Below, one piece after another: positions 11,788 to 22,070 of a DNA stretch of 64,000 nt. Origin of the DNA: Prinsepia uniflora (Eukaryota; Streptophyta; Magnoliopsida; Rosales; Rosaceae); contig CM064872.1 in assembly GCA_032719365.1 (NCBI GenBank), forward strand, positions 19,003,572 to 19,067,571, written 5' to 3'. Every line of letters starts with the position of its first letter. Within the stretch, counting starts at the first letter, position 1. The notes below the pieces were generated by a model, which did no database searches, was not told where the DNA came from, and saw nothing but the letters and a program-made list of their open reading frames with translations. The translations under genes were made by a program, and so were the position numbers.

Positions 11788-12579
11788 ACACGACCCATCC
11801 CAATCCCCCCGGGATTAACGTGGGATGCGTCATGCTCCCGTCTAACACAAAGTGTCAGACAAGGGATAATACGTCCCTCAGCCTATACGGGGCTCCCAGA
11901 GCGCGCCAGGATTGGTGGAAGAGTGCGATGTCTTGGTCTCTGCTACAGCCCACATTCGTGATCAACATGAAGGGAATAAAACCATTAAGAACTGTGAATG
12001 GACGAAAATCGATAAGTTCATAAAAATACATTTCATAAGGATATTTATGCCCTTCACTAAAAAGTATGCATGCATTGAAAACCAGTAATCAAAACATTTA
12101 CTGAAATAAACCATTAGGGCCTTAGCCCAAAAACCGTAAATCCAAAACCAAGTGAGCCACCGCCCAAATCCATAAACAAAAAACCGACCGAAAAACCATT
12201 TCATAGATCCAATATTCCACATTTACCACATAATCATCCTTGGCATCCCAGATGCCTAGGGTCCTAGACTCTTGACGTCCCAGACGCTTGACGTCCCAGA
12301 CGTCATATCTCACGACAATATGCAACGCATGCTACCCGGGGTCTCTCCGGGTCAATATCTCTGACATCCCAGATGTCTGACGTCCCAGACGTCTAATCAT
12401 AGTAATCCTGCTCCTGAGTAACTGTACGGTCCGGTAGCTCCGTATAATGACCCCTCGTAGGCAATGCACCGTGACTTCCCCAGTGTCCCAAACAGCTGGA
12501 GGAGACCATCACTTATCCTCATATCAAGATGGTATATGGAAAACGGTTTTACAAAGCCATTTCAAAACATCTCAATGGG

Positions 12580-12890
12580 CCCTGCCTGAAATTCCCATAA
12601 AACATCACAAATCCATTGAGGGTCCCTGACCCGAAATCATGATTATGAAACATAGGGTCCCAGACCCGAAATCACATTTATAAAACTCAAATGGGCCTCA
12701 TGCCCGATTTTGTAAACCACTGAGCCCCCGACCCGATCACATAACTCAAAAGGGTCTCAGCCTCATTTCGTAAACTAACTAGGCCCCTGGCCCGATCACA
12801 TAACTCAAATGGGTCTCATGTCTGAGTTCGTAAACTAACTAGGCCCCTGGCCCGATCACATATTTCAAATGGATCTCATGTCTGAGTTCA
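12580..12890 (-). repeat. Minisatellite in LTR G, about 60-bp period
   Basis: On the plus strand, degenerate copies of a unit with GGCCCCTGGCCCGATCACAT, then AACTCAAATGGGTCTCATG and CGTAAACTAACT. The best-preserved units lie at about 12720-12880 and older, more diverged ones upstream. It matches in place the CCCGAAATC/GGGTC repeats of other LTRs of this group. Confidence 0.8.
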
Positions 12891-14226
12891 TCTTTCCAAA
12901 ACCAAAACCATGCCATAGAACCATTATTAAACTCACAATCACATAGCAAAAGTATAAACTCGTAAACCTCGAAATACATGTAATCATGTAAACCACTAGT
13001 GCCACAATCATCATCATAGGAATCACATTTGTAAATCATATAAAATAGTTATGCATGCATCACAGTTTAGAAAACGAAGTCCACTCATAGACCGTCATAC
13101 GCCGCCACCTCGATACGCGTGCCATAAGACTTCCCAGGCCCCATCACTATCACCGGGACTTCTAAACCTGTCCAAACCACACTAGAGGGTTACTAACCTC
13201 TTCATTAACCTCGAACTAAAGCCCCGTAATTTTTTTGAATTTTTAACTATTTTTAAATTCGATCCTAAACCTTCGGACACCCCGAAACATATCAAAACGA
13301 TGTGCGATCGACACAAAACAAGTCCCAAAATGTTCGTTACATCGAACAGATGATTTCACATGTTGAAAGTTTCCCCAAAAAGCCCCTCATGAGCCCCCAC
13401 GTACGGTTTGAACTCCCTGTGCGTGAAACCCACGAGCCGGGACACTGTTCATCTTCTTCTTCAGGCAAACTTGGTTCAGACCGGTTCGGTCCAACCGAAC
13501 CGGTGTTCCTGGTTTTCCTCCGTTTTCGACCGTTTTTCAACCCTTTTAATTTCTAAAGTTTTTTTCTAGCTATTTCCTATCCATTCATGATTTCAAAACA
13601 CGAAAACTAACCCTAGATCATACCTTCTAATTCGAAGAACATACGACCAAGTTTTCACCGTCGACTGCTCCCAGCTCTGGCCACCATTCATCACGATTCT
13701 AGGCCCAACCAATTCATTTGACCCTCATAAGCCATTTCCAGTTGCTTGAATAGGTCGACAAGCATTAGAACTGAAAGTGCCGATTTTGATCACAAATATA
13801 CCCTTTTTACGGTTTGCCGCCCATCGTGCACGATGGTCCACCAAACCGATCCCAATCGACTCGTATGAGCTCTAGCAACTCCCTAGGGTCATCCAAATCG
13901 ATCAACAAACCCCCAAAACCAAAATCAAGATCATTGAACCGAAACAGGACTCACGGTTTCAGGTTCCCAGCCACCACCGCCGTCCGTGACGGTCATCGTC
14001 GTTGACACCATCATCCTCGCCTGCCCTCACACTCCAACTTTCATTTACATATTATTAGCATTAGATGAGGTTTAGAGTGAGGTTTGGGTGTTCGGGTTTT
14101 ATTGAAGAAAAATGGGAAAATGATGAAGGTCGATGATGATAATCAGATGATCATTTGGTTAAAGAAATGAACGGTAAGGATGAGTGACTGAGAATGAGAT
14201 GGATGGCTGCGATGAGAGAATGGATA

Positions 14227-14245
14227 ATATATATATATATATATA
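14227..14245. repeat. (AT)n microsatellite at the TATA position of LTR G
   Basis: Run of AT dinucleotides where the array LTR has its TATA box (CTATATAA), downstream of the GATGAGTGA element when read on the minus strand. Confidence 0.85.
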
Positions 14246-15440
14246 AAATTGGCCAATGGGACAAGATCCCCAATTTAAAGAGAGTGGCCAATGGGATGAG
14301 TGACACTTCTCACTCATCTAAGGGCCCCACCAAAAATATCTGCCATTCACAATTAATTAATAATAAATTCAAATCCCGAGACGTAAGTTCCCGATTTCGA
14401 TCCCGTGATCATAACTTCTCCATCCGGCGTCCGATTTTGACGTGCCGCCTACATACGGACTCGTGACGTCCTAATCTACGTCACGGTCATCGGTCCTCGT
14501 ACGTTTGACTCCTCGAATCAAAAGTCAACATTTTGCCCAAGACCAGGGGCAAAACGATCATTTTTGCACATTTCGCTCGATTTCTCTCAACTAATCCCCG
14601 ATTAGTCATTCTAAACCATAATTAATTAATATATAATCCTCATACTGCTATTTTGGTCCCCACTGCCATCACCTGAAGTAGGCCCATTGATAGGTCTTCA
14701 ATTAAACATTATTTTATATTATTTTATACCCTTTATACTTAACTTTTAATATTAAAATAATAAACAATTGGAGAAAATAATATATTTTGTGGGATTTTTG
14801 TAGAAATAAATAAAGGTTGGAATTTGGAGCGTTTTGACGAAAGAATCGTCCTGATCGGAATTATAACGAAGAAATTATGGACAAAATTTGGAAGGAAACT
14901 ACCAAATCCATATTTAATTTGCAACCTAAGAAAAAAAAAATTCAGCCCAAACGAAGATCCATCCCAAGGCCCAGCGACGTGCGGCCCAATTTCCGCGAGT
15001 CCATTTCCCAGCGACACACGACCTAGACCCGTAACCCAATCTCCTCGCCAGCCCATCAGATTCGACGACAGGTGGCTGCCGAAGCCCCTTCTTTTTGTTC
15101 GACGAGCGCACAGCGAACGTGACCTACCCTTGTTAGTGCAAAACGCGCGAAGCCACCTTACCTGTGTCGGCCAGGGCCTACCGAACCCACCTCTGCTCCT
15201 TGTCAGTGCACACCTGCTGACTCCCATCACTGCAGCCCAACCACCGCCACCAAAAGTCATACTTCATAGCAGCTAACTGCTGTCGAGCTCATTTTCTGCA
15301 CCAAAACCACTCGAAACTGCTCCAATTTGTTGATTTTCTAGCCACAATCAACCCTAAAAGTCACCTTCTTCATCATTTTAATTGTACTTATTTTTATATT
15401 TTAATTTTGTATTTTATTATTTGAATTTTTGGCACTCCCT

Positions 15441-15450
15441 CTATAAATAG
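15441..15450 (+). promoter_or_regulatory. TATA box of LTR B
   Basis: CTATAAATAG preceded by CACTCCCT. The same motif sits at the homologous place in LTR A (2919-2928, minus) and in LTR C (CTATAAATT, 56572-56580). Confidence 0.75.
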
Positions 15451-15646
15451 GGAGGCCATTTCATTTGTTTTGGAGTCCCCATTTTGTTCATTTTCCTATT
15501 TCATTTTAGTTCTGTTTTGTTAGTTCATTTTTCTCTTTTAGTTCATCTTTTTTCTATTTTGTTCTTTATTTTTGGGGACCATTTGGAACTTATTTTAATT
15601 TTCTTCTTATGTTTTCTTTTAATTTTTGTTCTTAGATTTTCCTTCA

Positions 15647-16830
15647 GCCGCTATCGGTGCACTTAGAATAAGATTGAAGAGATTTAAATGTCGGTCGTTG
15701 TCGGCACATTTAATCACAAACTTAAGGTGAATCATATTGTAAATGTTTGATGCATATTAATGTTTGACGCACATTAATGGTTGATGGATTTATAAAATGA
15801 AAAATGTATGCATGTACTTGAGATGATGAAGGTAGGATTTCGTGATTGGTTAAATATGAGCAAAATGTAAAGTGTTGGTAAAAATTGTGTTTGAAAGAAA
15901 TCTATTTTAGGAATAGTTTAAATAATGTGATTTTTAATTTGAAATTACTTACGTAAAAGTGTCGGTTTTGTCTATAAAACTACTCTATGGTTTGTAAGTT
16001 CTAATTAGTATGAGCATTTGTATTTTAATTCTTAGTTTGGTTAAAAATGTAGTTTAAATTACACTTTGTTCAAAACCCCCCAACCCCTCATTTTATTCTT
16101 TATTCTTTAATTCTTTAATTCTTTAATTCATTTATTCAATTATTCTTTTATTCATTATTCTTTCTCACTAACACATTATTAATGTTCCCTAATTTCTCTA
16201 GTTAAGAACGATCCTTATTTACCAATACTTCATAAGTTTTAGTGTTTCATACTTCAATTTGATGTTAAGTGTCGGCCGCTGTCAGTGCACTTAGGATTTG
16301 ATTGAAGAGATTTTAATGTCGGCCATTGTCGGTGCATTTAATCACAAACTTAAGGTGAATCATGTTGTAAGTTTTTTATGCATATTAATATTTGACGCAC
16401 ATTAATGATTGGTGCCTTTATAAAATGAAAAACGTATGCATGTACTTGAGATGATGAATGTAAGATTTCGTGATTGGTTCAATATGAGCAAAATGTAAAG
16501 TGTTGGTAGCAATTGTGTTTGAAAGAAATCTATTTTAGGAGTAGTTTAATTATTCTTATTGTTAATTTTAATTTATTTCTTAGTTAGTGTCAAAATGTAG
16601 TTTAGATTACAATCTTTCAAAACCCCCCAATTCATTCTTTTATTCTTTTGTTCTTTTATTCTTTTATTCTTTTATTCATTTTTTCTTTATTTTTTATTCA
16701 TTAATTCATTTATTATTTTATTCTTTGATTATTTATTATTCTTTCTCACTAACAGATTACTAATATTCCCTAATTTCTCCGGTTAAAAACGATCCCTATT
16801 TACCAATACTACATCTACACAAAAACGATT
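15647..16830 (+). repeat. Internal tandem duplication of about 628 bp in LTR B
   Basis: Two copies start at about 15647 and 16275. Each contains a GCACTTAG...GATTGAAGAGATTT block, TCACAAACTTAAGGTGAATCAT, ACGCACATTAATG, GTATGCATGTACTTGAGATG, a T-rich ATTCTTT run and GTTAAGAACGATCC or GTTAAAAACGATCC. LTR C has the block once (about 56920-57475). Confidence 0.85.
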
Positions 16831-16894
16831 TAAATTGCATAATACTTAAATTACATGTTTTAATTTAATGCGTAGTTTGAGCGTTATCAATTTT

Positions 16895-16912
16895 TGGTGC
16901 CGTTGCTGGGGA
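16895..16912 (+). other. tRNA-Asp-type primer-binding site of element B
   Basis: TGGTGCCGTTGCTGGGGA differs at two positions from TGGCGCCGTTGCCGGGGA, the complement of plant tRNA-Asp used by Athila elements. It starts 5 bases after the LTR end. Confidence 0.88.
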
Positions 16913-17019
16913 AATTGAAAATCATTTTTAATTTGTTAGTGTATGTATATAAATTGTGCATATTATACTTTTTTATAATTTTTACTTTTGTTAATATTAT
17001 TTGTTCATAATTGCCTTAC

Positions 17020-17460
17020 TATACTTATTTATATTCTTTATACTTGTTTATTTTATATTTGTTCTTATTATATTTGTTTATTTTTATTTTTATACAAGTA
17101 CATATTATACTTGTTCATAATGTTTATCTTTATACATGTTCATATTATACTTGTATATTATTTTTATTTATTTTTATACTTGTTCATAACTTTTATTTTT
17201 ATGCTTGTTCATAATTTTGATTCTTATAATTGTTCTTATTATATTTATTTATAATGTTCATACTTTACTTGTTCATAATTTCTGATTTATACTTGTTCAT
17301 AAATGTTCATAATTTGTTTTACATACTTGTTCATATTATAATTGTTTATTTAAATTTAAAGTCTTATCATACTTGTTCATTTTATACTTGTTCATATTTT
17401 AATTGTTTATGATTGTTGATATTTGTTCATACTTGTACATAATTCTTGTAAATAATTCTT
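17020..17460 (+). repeat. TACTTGTTCATA degenerate tandem repeats
   Basis: Irregular 12-30 bp units around TACTTGTTCATA with T-rich spacers. The same units occur after LTR C (about 57565-58045), which shows the two leaders are homologous. Confidence 0.8.
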
Positions 17461-18115
17461 GCATTCATGCATTAGTCTCGGCTATATGTAGATCACTTGT
17501 GCTTCAAAGTTTAGATTTTGATCTTTAATGGAATAGGTGAAGTCTCGTTTGTTAACTCTCAAATCCGGTGATTGTTAATATTTGAGTTATCTTATTTCCT
17601 CTGGAGTAAGAAATTTTCAAGGGTGATGTCTAAGACAAGAGATGATACTCATAACGGGCTTTGGGTCTAAGAAAGGGACATCAATGGAGTTAAGCCTCGG
17701 GATGTCTTGAAATTAGCCCTGTCTCTTATGTTTATTCTTTCTAACTAGTTCATCTTTGAACTTGCCTAAACAGTTGAAAAAAGCTAAGATATTTATTTGG
17801 GCCTCATGAACATAGAAGTCTCCATCTAAACTTTGAAGCTATGTGAGCCATATATATCTTTGACTTCCTCAACTTGTAAATGTTGTTTATATCTATTGCA
17901 TTTGTAAATTGTATAACCTCTCTAAGGTTTCGTGATGCTCGGATTTCATCCCTGGGCCCCCTAAACTAAGTGGATCTAAGGAAATGAGATCAAAGGTGCA
18001 GGTCATTCTGTCATGCATTGTACTTTATTATTTCTTACTTGTATATATGTTATTTCATACTTGTATATATCTAATTACATTCGTTTTTACATTTTCTTAC
18101 ATCACTTGTCATGAC

Positions 18116-18270
18116 AACTTAAGTTGCATTTTTAAACTAACTTGCATCTTTCATTTAACTTCCATTTTCAACTAAAATTGCATTTTTAACTTAACTTGCG
18201 TCTTTAGCTTTAACTTGCATTTTAACTTGAATTCTTGAAAAACGTACATTTTTGAAAAATTAACTTGCAT
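18116..18270 (+). repeat. AACTTGCATTTT degenerate repeats
   Basis: About six imperfect units of AACTTGCATYTTT with 20-26 bp spacing at the end of the leader of element B. Confidence 0.7.
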
Positions 18271-18272
18271 CT

Positions 18273-18537
18273 ATGTCTAGGCTGGATAGACGTCAAACTT
18301 CAAGCGCTTGTTGAGAGGTAACTCAATGTGCTCCCGGGATGTGAAGAAGTCATCAACGCAGATTTGCTATCTTTCTACCCTTCACTTTCCTTTATTTGTT
18401 TTTTTATGGTTTTTTAGACTAAATGCACTAGGAACAGGAAAAACAATCTCAAAATGCCCCAAGAAAAGAAATTTGCCTCAGGTTGCTGCAGGAACAGGTA
18501 CATCGTCAAGACCGTTGCACCATCTGTTAGTTAAAGT
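18273..18537 (+). pseudogene. Possible 5' remnant of a gag gene, element B
   Basis: An ATG at 18273 (MSRLDRRQTSS) follows the leader where gag would start, but the frame closes after about a dozen residues. The following 260 bp are open only in pieces and match no domain I recognise. Homology to the Athila-like LTR resumes at about 18538. The rest of the coding region of B is missing, so a large deletion or recombination joined B to LTR C here. Confidence 0.3.
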
Positions 18538-18674
18538 TATAACAAAGAAATTATAGACGAAATTCGATGGATATCACAAATTCATATTTAAATTTCAGCC
18601 CAAATAAAATCCAGCCCAAGATTTTGTTGCAACCCAGAGAAAACCAGCCCACAGCCCACAGCCCAATTAGCAGC
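18538..18674 (+). repeat. LTR C, left fragment (Athila-like)
   Basis: It matches LTR B from ATAACAAAGAAATTATAG (B: about 14863) through the CAGCCCA-rich U3. It lacks the first 175 bp or so of the LTR. The tandem array interrupts it directly after GCAGC, and it continues at 56111. Confidence 0.75.
18670..18674. other. Left target-site duplication of the array (GCAGC)
   Basis: GCAGC directly precedes the first LTR base. The identical 5 bp follow the last LTR at 56111-56115. A 5-bp duplication is standard for Ty3-type integration. Confidence 0.9.
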
Positions 18675-19190
18675 TGTAACGACCCGTCCCAAATTCCTAG
18701 ATTAGATTAGTAACTAATCACGATTAGTGAGGTTAATCGGTGATTAGTTAGGCTAAATCGGACGAACAATGCAAAATGACCGTTTTGCCCCTGATGGTGG
18801 CAAAATGTTGACTTTTAGATCGGGCGGTCAAATGGACTTTAACCGATGACCGTGACGTAGTTCGTGACGTCACGAGTTCATAGACAGGTGGCACGTTCAA
18901 TTCCGACGTTCGGGGAGGAAGTTATGACGTTCGGAAGTTTAGGGGCATTTTGGTAATTTTGGTTAAATGGGGGTCAAATGTTGACTTTTTGACCGGGAGG
19001 TCCGATGGCCGAGGGCCGAAGACCGTTACGTAGATAAGGACGATACGAATCCATAGGCAGGCGGCACACTGAAATCGGACTTCGAACGGGAGAGTTATGG
19101 GTCACGGAAGTTTGATTTCACTATGCACGAACTTCGAGACGGGGACGTTTCGGCGAAATCTGATTGGGTGGATATTTTGGTGGGCCCCAT

Positions 19191-19216
19191 GGATGAGTGA
19201 CAAGTGTCACTCATCC
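19191..19216. promoter_or_regulatory. Perfect 26-bp palindrome in U3 of the array LTR
   Basis: Arms GGATGAGTGACA and TGTCACTCATCC around an AG centre, about 30 bp upstream of the TATA box. It is also at 25695-25720 and in every other array LTR. Related forms occur in LTR G (14283-14317) and LTR F (about 11360-11385), so it is kept across families. It includes TGAGTGA/TCACTCA, similar to bZIP sites. A role as enhancer or RNA hairpin is inference. Confidence 0.6.
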
Positions 19217-19244
19217 CATTGGCTTAGACCCCCAAAATGTGGAT

Positions 19245-19252
19245 CTATATAA
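19245..19252 (+). promoter_or_regulatory. Putative TATA box of array LTR 1
   Basis: CTATATAA at the end of a GGATCTATATAATTAATTAA stretch, about 570 bp into the LTR and followed by C-rich leader-like sequence. The equivalent in LTR 2 is at 25749-25756. The transcript would start about 30 bp downstream, leaving a very long R-U5 of about 2.8 kb. Confidence 0.55.
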
Positions 19253-19977
19253 TTAATTAATATTATTTAATTATTTTTATAAACCAAACCCACCCACCAT
19301 TCAATCTTAACCATCCATTTCAATTCTATCTTTAAATCCTCACCCTCCATCTCTCATTCCCTCATCTGATCACATCATCTCCTTCTCTCTTCTCTTCCAC
19401 GGCACCATCACCATTTTCATTTCATTTTCTTCCTTTTCCTTCACAAAAACCCGAAAACCCCCATTAACCCATATTCTCCATTTTCTTCAAAACACACAAC
19501 ACACATCCCCTCACCACCTGTGACTGAGACCAGAGTGATAGTGTGAGTGAGACGAGGAAGGACTGGATGGAAACGGCCAGAGCCACGGCGGCTCACGGCG
19601 GGAGGAAACCCGAAAAGGTAGGTTTGGGGTTTGAAATTCAAAACTTGGGTTTTATGGGTCTTGGATCGAAACTAATGATTTGGTTGGGTTTTTGGGGACT
19701 CGAGGAGGCTAATAGGATCAAAAGGAACGGCTGAGGACGGCGGTGCAGCCCAGACGGACGGCCGAAAGCTGGGCGACTGTTCTCGGCATCATAGGTAATT
19801 ACCTCGACCCGTTTTCTAGTTTTTAAACCCATAGAACTCTAGGTTAGATTGAGACGAGTAGAATGGGACAAACAGCAGGAGAAATGGTGGCCGGAGCAGG
19901 GAGAACCGGCCGGGTCAAGCCGCGGGTCACAGCGACTCGGTTACGGGTATTCGGGTCGACCTGCGAGAGGACAGAGA

Positions 19978-20335
19978 TGACAGGTGACGTCATCCTGCTG
20001 ACGTCATCATGTCAGGGATGACGTCAGCATTGTCAGATCTGATAATGTCAGCTGACATGTCAGAAAATGGGCTAATAGGAGTGCGACACGTGTCACATGT
20101 CAGTGCACAGTCAGCACTGACATGTCAGTGACGTGGCCCAATCAAGGGATGACACGTGGCACAGACGTGGACCAGTGCCGTGATGACACGTGGCACATGT
20201 CAGACTGCCACGTGGCATTGACATCACAGTGATGTGGACCAATGGGAGCTTGACACGTGGCACCTGTCAGAGTCTGACATGTCAGACCTGACAGCTGTCA
20301 GATGACGTCAGCGATGACGTCAGCAGGTACTGTAG
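19978..20335. promoter_or_regulatory. Cluster of ACGT-core motifs in the array LTR
   Basis: About 360 bp contains five TGACGTCA palindromes, five CACGTG G-boxes (mostly in GACACGTGGCAC), several GACGTGG copies and many CTGACATGTCAG palindromes. These are known binding cores for plant bZIP factors (TGACGTCA, ABRE-type ACACGTGGC). The block is present in every array LTR, and a shorter version is in LTR H (about 680-840). It lies downstream of the TATA box, so an enhancer role, or a structural role in the RNA, is inference. Confidence 0.55.
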
Positions 20336-21036
20336 CTGGCGCGTGAAGCCCACGCGCAGCCACTTCAGGCGGCGCGTGAGGGCGCGCGGCAGGGAATCTG
20401 GGGAAGGTTCCAACATACGAAATCTTCTATTCGATGTAACGAACATTTTGGGACTGGTTTCGTGTCGATCGGACACCGTCTTGATATGTTTCGGGGCATC
20501 GGAAGGTTTAGGTTCGGGATTAAAAATAGTTAAAGATATCAAAAAATTACGGGGCTTTGGTAGGAGGTTAATCAAGTAGTTAGTAACCTTCTATTACGAT
20601 TTGGACAGGTTTGGGAGTTCCGGTGATGGTGATCGGCTCGGGGAACCGTATGGCACGCAAATCGAGGCGGCAGCTCGGACGGTCTGTGAGTGGACCTTGT
20701 TTTCTAAATTGGTGCATGCATAAATGTTTATTATATGTTTTATTACTTGTTTGATGATGCCATGGGTGCATTTGTATGTGGTTACGTATAAGCATGTATT
20801 TCGAGGTTTCAGCCTTATACATTGCTTATACGGGTCTGTATTTCTTTATTGATTTAAATGAACTGGATTTGGATTTCAAAAGGATAAATTCGGGTATGAG
20901 ACCCATTTGGTTTTGTCTCGGGCATATGACCTCAGATTGCGGGCACGGTGCCCAACTGATGTCCTATGTTCGGGCACGAGACCCAGTCACTTTACGGTTT
21001 ATGATTTCGGGTCAGGGACCCTAGATAGATTTCCAA

Positions 21037-21270
21037 GTTCATGACGGTTTATGGGAACCGGCATGAACTCTGGAAAGGTCATTGTGGTTCATGACGGTTT
21101 ATGGGAACCGGCATGAACCCTTGTTGGTTATTACGGTACATGACGGTTTATGGGAACCGGCATGTTACCTCGGTTATGTTATTACGGTACATGACGGTTT
21201 ATGGGAATCGGCATGTTACCTGATTATGGATATTATGGATCATGACGGTTCAGGGGAACCGGTCATGAAT
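21037..21270 (+). repeat. 51-bp minisatellite in array LTR
   Basis: Five tandem units built on CATGACGGTTTATGGGAACC, then GGCATG and a variable tail. The unit is about 51 bp, and the last is shorter and more diverged. It recurs in each array LTR (in LTR 2 at about 27551-27784). GGTTCATG/CATGAACC halves make each unit partly self-complementary. Confidence 0.9.
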
Positions 21271-22058
21271 GTTTATGTTATGTATATATATGTTCATCTA
21301 CCTTCCTTTACTTCTATTATCTCCTCCGGGGAGGGTCATTGGCCTGGGTGGACCCCGGAGTAGTCACGGAGCACCGACTGAGTGGAGTCACCCCCAGTTG
21401 GGTTCCTTACTCTAAGGAAGGCTATGGTTACTATTACCTCGGGTAGGGTCAGTGGTCTGCGGACATTGACCTTGACTTTGAGATGACTCGGATTGAGACC
21501 CGGGTAGCACGCGCGTAGCTTTGGATACCGTGACAGGATTGGTTGTGTGACTTATATGTATATATGATATATGATATGTGGTGTGCACAGGTGTGCACAG
21601 GATTTGAGCAGTGGCTCGTGTACTTGGATTCTTTATGGTTTGGGGCCGAGTCCCTTATGGATTTGGGCAGTGGCCCGTATGGTCGTTTTCATTGTGGTCC
21701 TTTCGACCTTGGTTTATATCTGCTTTGGGCTTAGTCCCACATATGGTTTGTTTTGGATAAATGGTTTTCGAATGCATGCATGCTTTTTAGTGGAGGGTAC
21801 AAATGTCTTATGAAATGTTTTTATAAACTTTTGTTTTGTCCACTCACAGTTTTTAATGTTTTGACTGCCCTTCAGGTTGACATCGGATGTGGACTGTAGC
21901 AGAGACCGAGATATCACATGCCTCCTCCGAATCCTGGCGTACTCTAATAGCCCGGGAGGGCAAAGGTCGGAAATATCCCTTGTCTGACACTTCGTGTCAG
22001 ATGGGAGCAGGGTCATCCCGCACTAATCTCGGGGGGATTGGGATGGGTCCTGTCAACG

Positions 22059-22070
22059 TGGTATCAGAGC
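22059..22070 (+). other. tRNA-iMet primer-binding site, unit 1
   Basis: TGGTATCAGAGC, a perfect match to the complement of plant initiator tRNA-Met, 3 bases after the LTR. Identical sites occur at 28573-28584, 36516-36527, 43048-43059 and 49568-49579. There is none after the last LTR, as expected for a 3' LTR. Confidence 0.95.

Larger units (their letters stand above)
11788..14640 (-). repeat. LTR G, relative of the tandem-array LTR
   Basis: Read on the minus strand this matches the array LTR from beginning to end with many differences. It has CTAATCGGGGATTAG near its start, the CAAAATGTTGACTTTTG and GACCGTGACGTAG blocks, the GATGAGTGAGAAGTGTCACTCATCC element (14283-14317), a TATA-like AT run, minisatellite repeats, the CATGCATGCAT block, and the end GGGATTGGGATGGGTCGTGTCA. 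No internal region or primer site follows, so it may be a solo LTR or truncated 3' LTR. The outer start is not sharply defined (14610-14687). Confidence 0.75.
14688..16889 (+). repeat. LTR B, Athila-like 5' LTR
   Basis: A 2202-bp LTR from TGATAGGTCTTCAATT to GAGCGTTATCA, followed at once by a tRNA-Asp-type primer site. U3 is GC-rich and carries many GGCCC motifs. The TATA box CTATAAATAG lies at 15441-15450, and the downstream region is T-rich. It is in inverted orientation to LTR A and parallel to LTR C. It is longer than A or C because a segment with the GTCGGCCGCTGTC...GTGCACTTAG block occurs twice. Confidence 0.87.
16913..18272 (+). mobile_element. Non-coding leader of element B
   Basis: A T-rich leader after the primer site. 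Its first part (about 17020-17460) is a degenerate tandem run of TACTTGTTCATA-like units. Open frames of 60-88 residues there are low-complexity Leu/Tyr/Phe strings and are not genes. The part from 17461 (GCATTCATGCATTAGTCTCGG) to about 18115 is unique in this window. No protein domain is recognised. Confidence 0.65.
18675..22055 (+). repeat. Array LTR 1 (original 5' LTR)
   Basis: 3381 bp. It differs from LTRs 2-6 at about 60 positions by eye between its start and 21338 (for example at 18768 and 21338), including a short deletion in the TGACGTCA cluster near 20300. From 21339 to its end it matches the inner LTRs. In order it carries the GGATGAGTGACA palindrome (19191-19216), a TATA box, a pyrimidine-rich leader (about 19270-19510), the ACGT-motif cluster, the 51-bp minisatellite (21037-21270) and the CATGCATGCATG block (21773-21784). 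Confidence 0.95.

Noticed and set aside
16988..17412. Hydrophobic frames of 60-88 aa as membrane proteins
   Set aside because: They arise from T-rich TACTTGTTCATA repeats in a retrotransposon leader.
21037..21270. Regular 51-bp repeats as a CRISPR array
   Set aside because: Spacers are partly repeated and similar, the setting is a plant LTR, and there are no cas genes.
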